Source: Marinobacter sp.
GTDB lineage: Bacteria; Pseudomonadota; Gammaproteobacteria; Pseudomonadales; Oleiphilaceae
Direction: 5' to 3'
Length of the DNA stretch: 64,000 bases
Assembly: GCA_022565395.1 (NCBI GenBank)
Contig: JAIUMV010000004.1
Span: 62,001-126,000 of the forward strand
The translations under genes and the position numbers were made by a program. The notes beneath the pieces are model-generated. The model was not told the origin of the DNA. It ran no database searches and saw nothing but the letters and a program-made list of their open reading frames with translations. This document shows positions 52,753-61,575 of the stretch, piece by piece (position 1 is the stretch's first letter; every line of letters begins with the position of its first letter).

Positions 52753-53644
52753 CCTGGCCGTCACCGGCATGCTGCAACAAGAAGGCGGTGGCTCGCGCAA
52801 CGGCAACCCGTGCGGTCAGAAAGCTACTGACATGGCCGCGCAGGCGCATGCGATAGAATTCGTATTCCACCCCCTGCTGAGCCAGTTCCTCCGCGAAGTC
52901 GGTAGCCTGGGACACCGGCACCAGCAGATCCATGCCGCCGTGAAACAGGAAGAAGGGGGGTGCAGTATCCGTCAGCTGCGCTATGGGGGATGCCTGTTCA
53001 TATAGCTCCGGCCGGTCGCGCTGGCTGCCACCGAGAAACTGCCGCAACAACCGGCCATCACCAAACGCTTGCAGATCGCTCGGCAGGCCACCCGCCACAA
53101 CGGCTACCGGTCGCGTTTGCGGTCCGCCAAAGGGCTCATTGAGGGCGCTGCCATTACTGGCCACGGTGGCCATCAGGCTGACCAGATGTGCGCCTGAAGA
53201 AAAGCCGAATGCCGCGATGCGATCAGGGTCGATGCCATAATCGCCACTATGCCTACGTAGCCACTGCATGGCGACCTGCACATCGTGCAACTGCGCCGGA
53301 AAGGTATGTTGCGGCGCAAAACGATAGTCAATGTTCATGACCACAAAGCCGTGGCTGGCGATCCTACTGGCGATACCGTCCATGTCTTCGCGGCTACGAC
53401 GCTCCCAGCCGCCACCGTGGACCATCAGCACGGCGGGGCGCGTGGCCGTCCCGTCAGGCAGGTACAGGTCGGCTCGCAGGTCCTGTGGCCAGTCGGGTGG
53501 CGAGTAAAGGATGTCCTGTTCCACGGTGACCGGCACCGGGGCAGGCAGCGGGCTGTGGTGATTCCGGGGCTGGTGGCTGGCACAACCGGACAAGGCCTGC
53601 AGGCCGAGTATTGCAACAGCGATCAGCGGGGCCAGCGACGGCAT
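52739..53644 (-). CDS. Lipoprotein alpha/beta hydrolase (esterase/lipase family)
   Basis: A 301-aa exported hydrolase. The start at 53644 has an excellent AAGGAG ribosome-binding site, and the N-terminus MPSLAPLIAVAILGLQALSG ends in a lipobox LSGC, so it is probably a lipoprotein. The alpha/beta-hydrolase elements are VLMVHGGGWERRS (oxyanion HGGG), the nucleophile elbow FGFSSGAHLV with the catalytic Ser in GFSSG, and a later FFLFHGGMDLLVP with the acidic residue. The C-terminal His is in RLRGHVSSF. It resembles carbohydrate or general carboxylesterases (BD-FAE-like). The convergent neighbour is DUF6164. Substrate unknown. Confidence 0.86.
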   Translation of the reverse strand: MPSLAPLIAVAILGLQALSGCASHQPRNHHSPLPAPVPVTVEQDILYSPPDWPQDLRADLYLPDGTATRPAVLMVHGGGWERRSREDMDGIASRIASHGFVVMNIDYRFAPQHTFPAQLHDVQVAMQWLRRHSGDYGIDPDRIAAFGFSSGAHLVSLMATVASNGSALNEPFGGPQTRPVAVVAGGLPSDLQAFGDGRLLRQFLGGSQRDRPELYEQASPIAQLTDTAPPFFLFHGGMDLLVPVSQATDFAEELAQQGVEYEFYRMRLRGHVSSFLTARVAVARATAFLLQHAGDGQATTP

Positions 53645-54114
53645 GAACTTTCTCCTTGGTAGCTTGTCTTTCTGCATACGTGCTTCGGCGCGCCAGAGAT
53701 TCAAAGCGGTTGGCAGCACGCGTTGGTTGTCGGAGTGCTTCTGGCACCGCTGTAATACCCCTGTCACGGGGCTGGCGTGCAATAGTCAGGGCACATGCTG
53801 TTTATCCGGGGGGCGTTTTCGCAGACAGGGTTGGCTGTAACAATGACTGCGAAGTGTAAAAAAACGTGGCACAATAGGCGCTTCCTTTCCGATCGACTGC
53901 TGGTGCCACAAGCGCTGGCAGGGCAGCCGGGTATCGCCATTAGCCTTTTGTTTACTTGTCGAAGGCAAGTATGGCGATGAATAATGCTGGATTGATCAGA
54001 GGCGCCCGCTTCTCTCCATCGCCCGGCCCTGCCCATGGGCACGCTGCAACGACGTAGCCAGGCCCTATCACTTGCCGGACAGGCTCATTAACCATTGCTT
54101 GCGCGAGGATTCTT
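53645..54114. other. 470-base leader region before icd with a possible promoter
   Basis: No gene is supported in this gap between the divergent esterase and icd. A candidate promoter for icd is TTGTCG at 53956-53961 and AATAAT at 53980-53985 with an 18-base spacer; about 130 bases of untranslated leader would follow. ACTTG and CAAGT at 53954-53970 form a small inverted repeat at the -35 region. Several short frames cross the gap, but none shows coding structure. Confidence 0.4.
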
Positions 54115-56355
54115 ATGACAACACCAAAATCAAAAATCATCTACACCCTGACTGATGAAGCCCCCGCGCTCGCGACCCGCTCCTTGTTACCCATCCTCCA
54201 GACCTATGCCAAGCCGGCAGGTATAGCCTTTGAAACCAGCGACATTTCCCTCGCAGCCCGCATCCTGGCGGCCTTTCCCGAGTATCTGAAGGAAGCGCAG
54301 CGCGTACCGGATGCCCTGGCGGAGCTGGGTGAGTACACCAAGGATCCGAAAGCCAACATCATCAAGCTGCCCAATATCAGCGCCTCTATTCCCCAGTTGC
54401 GTGCGGCCATCAAAGAGCTGAACGAGCAGGGCTATGCGGTGCCTGAGTACCTGGATGAGCCGAAAACCGACGCAGAGAAAGAAGCCAAGGCGCGTTATGC
54501 CAAAGTGCTGGGCAGCGCGGTCAACCCGGTGCTGCGTGAGGGTAACTCTGATCGTCGTGCGCCCCCTGCGGTGAAAGCCTTTGCCCGTAAGTTCCCCCAT
54601 AGTATGGGTGAATGGAGCCCGGCGTCCCGTACCCACGTCGCTCATATGCGTGGCGGTGACTTCTACTCCAGCGAACAGTCCCTGACCCTCGACAAGGCGA
54701 CCAATGCTCGCATTGTGTTCGAGAACAAAAAGGGTGAGCAGACGGTGCTGAAGGCCAGCCTGCCCCTCCAGGAAGGCGAGGTGCTGGATGCCATGTTCAT
54801 GAGCAAGAAAGCACTGTGCAAGTTTTTTGAAGACGTGATCGAAGACTGCCACAACACCGGCGTTATGTTCTCCCTGCACGTCAAAGCCACCATGATGAAA
54901 ATCTCCCACCCTATCGTGTTCGGTCATGCGGTGAAGATTTTCTACAAGGACCTGTTTGACAAGTACGGTGAGCTGTTCAAGGAAATCGGTGTTAATCCGA
55001 ACAACGGCCTGTCCAGTGTGATGGAAAAGATCAAGCAGCTGCCGGAGTCCAAGCAGGAGCAGATTCTGGAAGACTTGCATGCCTGTCACGAGCATCGGCC
55101 GGAAATGGCCATGGTGGACTCAGTGAAAGGCATCACCAACCTGCACGTGCCCAGTGATGTTATTGTCGATGCCTCCATGCCCGCCATGATCCGCAGCTCT
55201 GGCAAGATGTGGGGCCGTGACGGCAAGCTCAAGGACACCAAGGCGGTCATGCCGGAGTCCACCTACGCCACCATTTATCAGGAAGTCATCAATTTCTGCA
55301 AAACCCACGGTGCCTTTGATCCCACCACCATGGGCACAGTGCCTAACGTGGGTCTGATGGCGCAGAAAGCTGAAGAGTACGGCTCCCACGACAAAACCTT
55401 CGAGATGCAGGAAGACGGCATCATGCGGGTGATTGCCGAGGATGGTGCTGTGCTGACTGAGCATCAGGTTGAAGAAGGTGATATCTGGCGCGCCTGTCAG
55501 ACCAAGGACCTGCCGATCCGCGACTGGGTCAAGCTGGCGGTCAACCGTGCCCGTGCCTCGGATACCCCGGCGGTATTCTGGCTGGATGATGAGCGTCCCC
55601 ACGATGCCCAGCTGATCCAGAAGGTTGAGAAATACCTGGCTGAACACGACACCGAAGGCTTGACTATCATGATCAAGTCGCCGGTACGGGCCATTCGCTG
55701 GACCATGGAGCGGCTGATCCGCGGCCTGGACACCATCTCTGTTACCGGCAACGTTTTGCGTGACTACCTCACGGACCTGTTCCCGATTCTGGAGCTGGGT
55801 ACCAGTGCTAAGATGCTGTCCATCGTACCCCTGCTCAACGGCGGTGGCCTGTATGAGACCGGTGCTGGTGGGTCTGCGCCCAAGCACGTACAGCAGGTGC
55901 TGCAGGAAAACCACCTGCGCTGGGATTCCCTGGGTGAGTTCCTGGCCATTGCAGTGTCACTGGACGAGCTGGGGCAGAAAGAAGACAACGCCCGTGCCCG
56001 CCTGCTGGGCCAGACCCTGGACAAGGCCACCGAGCGCCTGCTGGAAAACAACCAGTCCCCATCCCGGGTTACCGGTGAGCTGGATAACCGTGGCAGTCAC
56101 TTCCACCTGGCCCGCTACTGGGCGGAGGCACTGGCCAGTCAGGACGAGGATCAGGAGTTGAAAGCCTTCTTTGCCAATGTCAGTGAGCAGCTGGAAGCCA
56201 ACAAAGATGTGATCCTGGAGGAAATGAGCGTGATCCAGGGTCATCCGGCTGATCTGGGTGGCTACTACCACCCGGATGAGGCCAAGGCATGCGCAGTGAT
56301 GCAGCCGAGCGAAACCTTCAACCGTATTCTGGCTGAAGCCCGCGCCAAGGTTTAA
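54115..56355 (+). CDS. icd: Monomeric NADP-dependent isocitrate dehydrogenase (IDH-II)
   Basis: IDH-II oxidises isocitrate to 2-oxoglutarate with NADP+ in the citric acid cycle. The 746-aa protein matches the large monomeric enzyme (about 740 aa) of Azotobacter, Pseudomonas and Vibrio, unrelated in length to the ~415-aa dimeric form. Signature segments are [20 protein letters not shown] at the start, RNSDRRAPP-like [20 protein letters not shown] with phosphate-contact Arg, [20 protein letters not shown]-like [19 protein letters not shown], and [21 protein letters not shown] perfect terminator follows 16 bases after the stop. It is transcribed alone. Confidence 0.97.
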   Translation: MTTPKSKIIYTLTDEAPALATRSLLPILQTYAKPAGIAFETSDISLAARILAAFPEYLKEAQRVPDALAELGEYTKDPKANIIKLPNISASIPQLRAAIKELNEQGYAVPEYLDEPKTDAEKEAKARYAKVLGSAVNPVLREGNSDRRAPPAVKAFARKFPHSMGEWSPASRTHVAHMRGGDFYSSEQSLTLDKATNARIVFENKKGEQTVLKASLPLQEGEVLDAMFMSKKALCKFFEDVIEDCHNTGVMFSLHVKATMMKISHPIVFGHAVKIFYKDLFDKYGELFKEIGVNPNNGLSSVMEKIKQLPESKQEQILEDLHACHEHRPEMAMVDSVKGITNLHVPSDVIVDASMPAMIRSSGKMWGRDGKLKDTKAVMPESTYATIYQEVINFCKTHGAFDPTTMGTVPNVGLMAQKAEEYGSHDKTFEMQEDGIMRVIAEDGAVLTEHQVEEGDIWRACQTKDLPIRDWVKLAVNRARASDTPAVFWLDDERPHDAQLIQKVEKYLAEHDTEGLTIMIKSPVRAIRWTMERLIRGLDTISVTGNVLRDYLTDLFPILELGTSAKMLSIVPLLNGGGLYETGAGGSAPKHVQQVLQENHLRWDSLGEFLAIAVSLDELGQKEDNARARLLGQTLDKATERLLENNQSPSRVTGELDNRGSHFHLARYWAEALASQDEDQELKAFFANVSEQLEANKDVILEEMSVIQGHPADLGGYYHPDEAKACAVMQPSETFNRILAEARAKV

Positions 56356-56371
56356 GGTAACCCCTGAGAAC

Positions 56372-56398
56372 AAAAAGCCCGCAGCAGCGGGCTTTTTT
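56372..56398 (+). terminator. Rho-independent terminator of icd
   Basis: AAAAAGCCCGC pairs with GCGGGCTTTTT around the loop AGCA, and T's follow (six in a row). The flanking A run on the other side makes it usable from both directions. Confidence 0.92.
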
Positions 56399-56424
56399 CG
56401 TTCTGATCGCCAGTACGCCCAGTC

Positions 56425-56510
56425 TCAGCGGTAATGGTCAAGCAGTCGGTCATAGGTGCCATCGTCTTGCAGGCTGGTAAAGGCCTCACGCAAGCGCATG
56501 GCTAACCAAG
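56425..56510 (-). pseudogene. Remnant of the C-terminal end of a solute-binding protein
   Basis: Just after the stop of the PLP gene, another minus-strand frame reads MRLREAFTSLQDDGTYDRLL, ending DHYR and a TGA at 56425-56427. The pattern, aliphatic-x-x-x-L-x-x-L-x-x-D-G-T-Y-x-x-x-x-x-x-Y, is the classic C-terminal helix of SBP_bac_3 solute-binding proteins. The frame is open only a little further back (LASAWLA) and overlaps the PLP gene's last codons. It has no N-terminal half, so I read it as a leftover from a deletion. Only about 28 codons support it, hence moderate confidence. Confidence 0.4.
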
Positions 56511-57824
56511 CACTGGCCAGTAGCCACTGATCAGCGTTCTGTCACTGTCATAGATGGCGATGTCGCCAAACTGCAGAAATACATGCTCGCTTTGGGTTGG
56601 ACGCAGGAACACCCGGTCGTCAGGACGCAGTGCTAACGTGGCAGGGGCATTCAGCAGTTCCTGGTTACTGGAGCGACCATAGACAGGGTTCGGGGTCAGA
56701 CCAGGGGGCGATGCGGGCAGGGCCAGCCAGTTCCCGCCGTAGATAAACAGCGCCTGCGCCCGGTTCGGGTTCCACCATTGTTGCAGGCGCCCAAGCCCGG
56801 GCGCACCAGGAATCTGATTGCGCGCCATGACCTTGAGCACCGGGGTGGCAATAAACGCAGCGGGGGTATGGTCCGCCAGGGTCGGCAGGTCGAAATCTGT
56901 GGGCATCACCAGGGCTGAGCCTACCGCCAGTTCATTGACTGGCATGGTGCCCGGGGCGTCCCGATATAGTTGATAGGTGGTGCTGCCCCCGCTGTTCAGT
57001 GTCAGCTCTGCAATGCTGTGGCCCAGCTGGGCTTCGGCGGCGGTGACAAAGGACTGGTAACGGGCCATGGCCCGGTCGCGCCAGCGCTCAGCCCGGCCGG
57101 GCACCTTGACGATGTGGGGCTCATAGCCCATGAAGCCGCTGAAACTGAGCCAGGGTGAGGCCTGGATCTGTGACAGCATGTCGGTCAGCTCCGCCAGATT
57201 TTGTATGCCACCGCGATGCAGACCGATATCCAACTCGATATTGATACGCATGGGCTGCGTCAGCTCGGCAGCCAGTGCGGCGTACTGTTGCAGGCGTGCC
57301 GGGTTGTCCACCAGCCACTGGATTTGCTGGCCTGGGTCGAAGCCTCCGTTGGCAATGGCTTCATCACAGCCACATTCTGTGGAGAAACGCTCGAAGAAAG
57401 CCCGCGCGGCCGCCACGGGAAGCGGCTTGCCCAACAGCAGGTCGGCGTCGTGGATTTCCCGTGCTAACTGGTTCAGGAAGGGCTGGTGAAACACCATCAG
57501 ACGGCGGGTGTCCGCCAGGGTCATCAGTTCCTTCAGCAGTGGCAGGGATGGCAGGGACTTGGCTACCAAACGCAACTGGTAACGCCCCCCCAGGTGATGG
57601 CGCAACCGGGCCAGGTTGGCCAGCAGGCGCTGACGGTCCACCACCAGTGTCGGCCGCGCCAGCCCGGCCTGCTCCAGTGCATCATTGAGCGCCATGAAAT
57701 AGGGGGTATGGCCAGTGGCTTGGACCTGGGGGCGCAGCCACCAGGTTGTTCCGGCAAGACCCGTTGCCAGCCCGCCTGCGAGAAAGCGGCGCCGGCTGCG
57801 CCGGAACGCCTCACTGTGGCTCAT
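56502..57824 (-). CDS. Tat-exported PLP enzyme, DSD1/D-threonine-aldolase-like
   Basis: A 440-aa PLP enzyme of the alanine-racemase N-terminal fold with a D-serine-dehydratase-like C-terminal domain. The N-terminus SRRRFLAGGLATGLAGTTWW is a twin-arginine signal, so it works in the periplasm. The PLP lysine is in LRLVAKSLPSLPLL, and SGGSTTYQLY is the PLP-phosphate region. In D-serine dehydratase and D-threonine aldolase the metal ligands are HxC or HxD near the C-terminus; here the matching site reads EHVFLQF, so the second ligand seems missing. The start overlaps the FAD oxidase stop by four bases. Substrate unknown; perhaps a beta-hydroxy amino acid. Confidence 0.82.
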   Translation of the reverse strand: MSHSEAFRRSRRRFLAGGLATGLAGTTWWLRPQVQATGHTPYFMALNDALEQAGLARPTLVVDRQRLLANLARLRHHLGGRYQLRLVAKSLPSLPLLKELMTLADTRRLMVFHQPFLNQLAREIHDADLLLGKPLPVAAARAFFERFSTECGCDEAIANGGFDPGQQIQWLVDNPARLQQYAALAAELTQPMRINIELDIGLHRGGIQNLAELTDMLSQIQASPWLSFSGFMGYEPHIVKVPGRAERWRDRAMARYQSFVTAAEAQLGHSIAELTLNSGGSTTYQLYRDAPGTMPVNELAVGSALVMPTDFDLPTLADHTPAAFIATPVLKVMARNQIPGAPGLGRLQQWWNPNRAQALFIYGGNWLALPASPPGLTPNPVYGRSSNQELLNAPATLALRPDDRVFLRPTQSEHVFLQFGDIAIYDSDRTLISGYWPVLG

Positions 57825-59230
57825 GCAAACAATCCTTTGAGGTACGGGTTGAGAAAGCGGCCGTCAGGATCCAGCATCTGGCGCACGGCGGCAAAGTCGT
57901 CCCAGTGGGGATAGAGGCGACGGAAATCCTCCCCCTTCAGGGTATTCATTTTGCCCCAATGGGGCCGGCCATGATACTTGCGGAAGATGGGTTCTACCGC
58001 CTGGAACAGGGGCGCATGGTCTTCTTCGTGAAAGCGGTGTACCGCGATGGAGATGGAGTCCTGCTGGTAAAACGGACTGAGCCAGATATCATCACCTTTT
58101 ACGTAGCGTACCTCAAACGGGAAGAAAACCTCAGGGAATCGCTGTTCAACCAGCGCGCGGATCTCCCGGAACGCCTGCAGGCCCAGCTCCCGCGGCAGGT
58201 GATATTCCATTTCATTAAACCGGACATTGCGATCGCTGGTGTAGGTCTGCCAACTGGATGCCACCTTTTCCTCACGGCCCAGGGTCTTCATATAACTGCT
58301 CAGCACCAGGCGGCGCAGGCGGGGGGACCATTCCAGCCAATTGCGCACCTTGCGCAGGGTGTCCGCACCGTCGTTCTGGTCAAATCTAGCGGTGGCGGAT
58401 ACGGGGTCGTCGGTTATCTCGTGGGTTTCGGTAAATCCCATGCCGGAAAAGGGAATATAGAAAAATTCGAAGTTGCGGTAGCGGTCTGCGTTGGCTTCTG
58501 CTTCATCCAGAATATCCTCAATCGCTTGCCACTCCGTTACCTTGCGCAGTTTGTAAGGCGAGGTGTTCTGCAGCCGATAGGCGGTAATGATACCCAGGGC
58601 ACCCAGCCCGACTTTGGCGGCCTGGAAAACATCTGCATGGTGGTTGCTATCGCACTCAAGCAGTTCGCCATCGGCGGTTACCAGCTGGACACCGGTGATA
58701 AAGTCCGACATGCACGGCAGTGTCGCGCCCGTGCCATGCGTGGCGGTGGACAGGGAGCCGGCCAGGGTTTGCTGATCAATGTCCGGCATATTGCGCAGGG
58801 CCTGGCCCAGAGCCTCCAGTGGTCCGCCAATCTGCCCCAGCCGGGTGCCGGCCGCAATGGTGGCCTGCAGGCTGTCTGTATCATGGCTGAGAATGCCGTT
58901 GAGTCGGTTGACTGATAGCAGGATATCGTCGGTAGGCACCAATGGGGAGAAGGAATGTCCTGAACCGACCGGGCGCACCGGGGCGTCCGTGTCCCGTAAC
59001 AGTTGTTGCAGTGCGCCCAGGCTTGCAGGGGCTTCCCGTCGGCTGGGCAAGCTGTGTTGAGAGCCTGACCAGTTACGCCAGGGGATGGGCGCTGCGGTCC
59101 CCGCAGGGCTTGCAGTGCGGCCCGCTATTGCGGGCTCGCCGGCAAAGACCACCTGGCCAGGCAGGCTGCTGCCAATAGCGGTGGCAACGAGGGTCTTTAG
59201 CAGCGTACGACGGTTGGTGGGAAGGCTCAT
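57821..59230 (-). CDS. Tat-exported FAD-dependent D-arabinono-1,4-lactone/L-gulonolactone oxidase-like protein
   Basis: A 469-aa flavoprotein of the aldonolactone oxidase family. MSLPTNRRTLLKTLVATAIG is a twin-arginine-like signal (NRRTLLK). The FAD domain (about 65-240) starts with PVRPVGSGHSFSPLVPTDD, where the His in GSGHS is the usual covalent-FAD position, and contains THGTGATLPCMSD. The C-terminal ALO domain has RPHWGKMNTLKG and ends LDPDGRFLNPYLKGLF. Family members oxidise aldonolactones or sugar alcohols. The gene overlaps both neighbours by four bases, so cytochrome c5, this oxidase and the PLP enzyme are coupled; electrons may go to the cytochrome rather than O2. Confidence 0.88.
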   Translation of the reverse strand: MSLPTNRRTLLKTLVATAIGSSLPGQVVFAGEPAIAGRTASPAGTAAPIPWRNWSGSQHSLPSRREAPASLGALQQLLRDTDAPVRPVGSGHSFSPLVPTDDILLSVNRLNGILSHDTDSLQATIAAGTRLGQIGGPLEALGQALRNMPDIDQQTLAGSLSTATHGTGATLPCMSDFITGVQLVTADGELLECDSNHHADVFQAAKVGLGALGIITAYRLQNTSPYKLRKVTEWQAIEDILDEAEANADRYRNFEFFYIPFSGMGFTETHEITDDPVSATARFDQNDGADTLRKVRNWLEWSPRLRRLVLSSYMKTLGREEKVASSWQTYTSDRNVRFNEMEYHLPRELGLQAFREIRALVEQRFPEVFFPFEVRYVKGDDIWLSPFYQQDSISIAVHRFHEEDHAPLFQAVEPIFRKYHGRPHWGKMNTLKGEDFRRLYPHWDDFAAVRQMLDPDGRFLNPYLKGLFA

Positions 59231-59625
59231 GACGAGCCTCCCGGCTGTTTGGGTTCACTGGCCATAAAGCGGATCAGGGCTGCGAAGTCCTCCCGGTCGC
59301 AATCCATGCACAGGCCCATGGGAGGCATGCCGCCAAAGCCCTGGATCGTGTTGTTGACCAAGGTATCCATACCCTTGTTCAGCAGCCGTCCCCAGGCCTG
59401 GGTGTCGCCGGTCAGGGGCGCCCGAGAGGTGCCGGTAGCATGGCAGGCCTGGCACGAGCGAGTATAGGTTGCGGCCAGCGCCGCCTCTTCCGGCATGGCC
59501 TGACGGGCGTAGGCCTGCAGGCTGGCCGGGTCCGGTGGCGTATCGCTGCAGGCCGTCAACAAAGCGACCAGTCCAATAACCGCTGGCAGGTGCAGGTGGC
59601 GTGGAGCCGAGGGGGGGCGATTCAT
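59227..59625 (-). CDS. Cytochrome c5-like lipoprotein
   Basis: A 132-aa single-haem cytochrome c. From the ATG at 59625 the N-terminus carries a signal ending LVALLTACSD, a lipobox with Cys, so it is membrane-anchored on the periplasmic side. The haem site is CQACH, and the axial Met is in GGMPPMGLCMDCDREDFAAL. The additional cysteine pair CMDC is the disulfide typical of cytochrome c5. It is the first gene of the three-gene operon and overlaps the FAD oxidase by four bases, and is the likely electron acceptor. An upstream ATG at 59658 is possible. Confidence 0.88.
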   Translation of the reverse strand: MNRPPSAPRHLHLPAVIGLVALLTACSDTPPDPASLQAYARQAMPEEAALAATYTRSCQACHATGTSRAPLTGDTQAWGRLLNKGMDTLVNNTIQGFGGMPPMGLCMDCDREDFAALIRFMASEPKQPGGSS

Positions 59626-59895
59626 GGCAGTTCCCATTGCGTAATCCAAAGAATTCATTGGGCTTATGGCTTAACGTGATTATCTATTATGTTTAAATTA
59701 TCCACCATTGTGCCGGCGCTTGCAATGGCTGCTCTGCACGTGGGTCACATTTTGAATGCTCTGGCCTGAACAGCATCCTGCCCTGATATGGCAGACGCAA
59801 GGCTTCGGCGCTCGCCAAGTTTCGTTCCAGCGTCTATGTTTACTTCCACACCCTCATTATTTCAGATCGCGCCTACGGCTCGGGAACCGTTCAAC

Positions 59896-61443
59896 ATGGA
59901 ACAGATTGGCAGTCGGGGATTGCCCCTGCGACGCTCGGCAATGATTGCCCTCACCTATATCGCCATAGGCACCCTATGGATAACCTTTTCGGATGCTGCG
60001 ATTGAACGTCTGATTGATGATCCCGCTCTGTTGAGTCGCGCCCAGACCTACAAAGGCTGGCTGTTTGTGGTAGTGACCGGTAGCTTGCTGTTCATGGTGC
60101 TTTACCGTCAGTTGCACCGGGATCGTGAGTTGCTGAAGTTACAGGATCATCAGCGGGCGGAAATTCTGGCCCTCAGTCAGTTTCGCGAGAGCGTCATTGA
60201 TAATGCCAGTATCTGGATCAACGTGTTGGACCCGGAGGGCCGGGTGGTGCTCTGGAATCGGGCGGCGGAACAGATCAGTGGCTATCGGTTTGATCAGGTT
60301 AGGGGCAGCAACCGTATCTGGGAATGGCTTTACCCTGATGTGGAGTATCGCAACCAGATCTGGTCTGTAGCAGCAGAAATTCTTGCTGCCGGGCGTGAAG
60401 TGGATCACTTTGAAAGTGAAATACTGACCGCCGATGGCCGGACACGGGTGATTTCCTGGCACTCGCGCCGGTTCTACGACAGTCAGGGGCGTGTCGCAGG
60501 TTCTGTGGCGCTTGGCACCGATATGACGGACATCCGGCAAACAGAGCGTGAGTTCCGTCACCAGAGCCAGCAGCTCGCCAATTTGATGGATAACCTGCCG
60601 GGTATGGCCTTCCGTTGCCGTTACGACGCCCACTGGACCATGCTGTTCGTTTCCAGTGGTTGCGAGGCCCTGTGCGGGTATACGTCAGAGCAGCTGGTGG
60701 ACAACCGTGACATCAGCTGGGTGTCACTGGAGCATCCGGATGACAGCGAGACTGTACTACATGAAGTGGATCGCGCCATTGCCGCCGCAGAGCCCTATGA
60801 GCTGGAATACCGTATTCGTCATCAGGACGGCCGTGAGCGCTGGGTGTGGGAAAAGGGTCGAGCGGTGGATGAGCATGGGGAATTGATTCTCGAAGGGTTG
60901 ATTCTGGATATCACGGAGCGTAAGCGCCTGGAGGCTGAGCTCAACAAACTCGCCACCCATGACCCGCTGACCGGACTCTTTAACCGGCGCGCGCTGGAGG
61001 CCCGGCTGGCGGATGAGATCGATCGTGCCAACCGCTATGGGCGCCCGCTAGCCGTGTTGTGGGTGGATCTTGATCATTTCAAACGTGTTAATGACCACTG
61101 GGGCCATGGCGCGGGAGATGATCTGTTGCGGCAGTTCAGCCGCTTGCTGGAGGCCAGCGTCCGTAAAGTGGATACGGTATCCCGCTATGGTGGAGAGGAG
61201 TTCATCATTCTGTTGCCAGAGCGGGATCTGGATGAGGCAGTGGAAACGGCAGAGCGGTTGCGGACATTGGTTGCGGAACACCCGTTCCGGGTTGATGGGC
61301 ACCATGAAGACATGACCATCAGTCTGGGGGTGGCGATCTATCCCATGCATGCCCATACCGCCAGTGAGCTCTGTGAAGTCGCCGACAAAGCCATGTATCA
61401 GGCCAAAACCGCGGGTCGCAACCGGGTTGCTATTGCCTGTTGA
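59896..61443 (+). CDS. Membrane PAS-PAS-GGDEF diguanylate cyclase
   Basis: A 515-aa cyclase from the ATG at 59896 (MEQIGSRGLPL); ATGs at 59836 and further upstream have no clear ribosome-binding site. Two N-terminal helices (about 20-37 and 55-75) are followed by two PAS domains: about 95-215, with WINVLDPEGRVVLWNRAAEQ, and about 220-345, with MAFRCRYDAHWTMLFVSSG. A GGDEF domain occupies about 350-515. The active site reads GGEEF with an RKVD (RxxD) I-site five residues before it, so it should make c-di-GMP and be product-inhibited. It is divergent from the cytochrome c5 operon (270-base gap). Confidence 0.92.
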   Translation: MEQIGSRGLPLRRSAMIALTYIAIGTLWITFSDAAIERLIDDPALLSRAQTYKGWLFVVVTGSLLFMVLYRQLHRDRELLKLQDHQRAEILALSQFRESVIDNASIWINVLDPEGRVVLWNRAAEQISGYRFDQVRGSNRIWEWLYPDVEYRNQIWSVAAEILAAGREVDHFESEILTADGRTRVISWHSRRFYDSQGRVAGSVALGTDMTDIRQTEREFRHQSQQLANLMDNLPGMAFRCRYDAHWTMLFVSSGCEALCGYTSEQLVDNRDISWVSLEHPDDSETVLHEVDRAIAAAEPYELEYRIRHQDGRERWVWEKGRAVDEHGELILEGLILDITERKRLEAELNKLATHDPLTGLFNRRALEARLADEIDRANRYGRPLAVLWVDLDHFKRVNDHWGHGAGDDLLRQFSRLLEASVRKVDTVSRYGGEEFIILLPERDLDEAVETAERLRTLVAEHPFRVDGHHEDMTISLGVAIYPMHAHTASELCEVADKAMYQAKTAGRNRVAIAC

Positions 61444-61575
61444 GGCCGTTGACGGAAAAAGTGCGGGCCTGCGGCCAATGTATGCGTTCTGCCGCTATCC
61501 AATGATGCCAACCACAGTAAACACAACCCGTTACAGCTAACACAAGATGTACCTATGTCCACAGGATGCCCGACC

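Noticed and set aside
57746-58915. 389-codon plus-strand open frame opposite the FAD oxidase
   Set aside because: Antisense shadow of a gene with clear FAD and ALO motifs.
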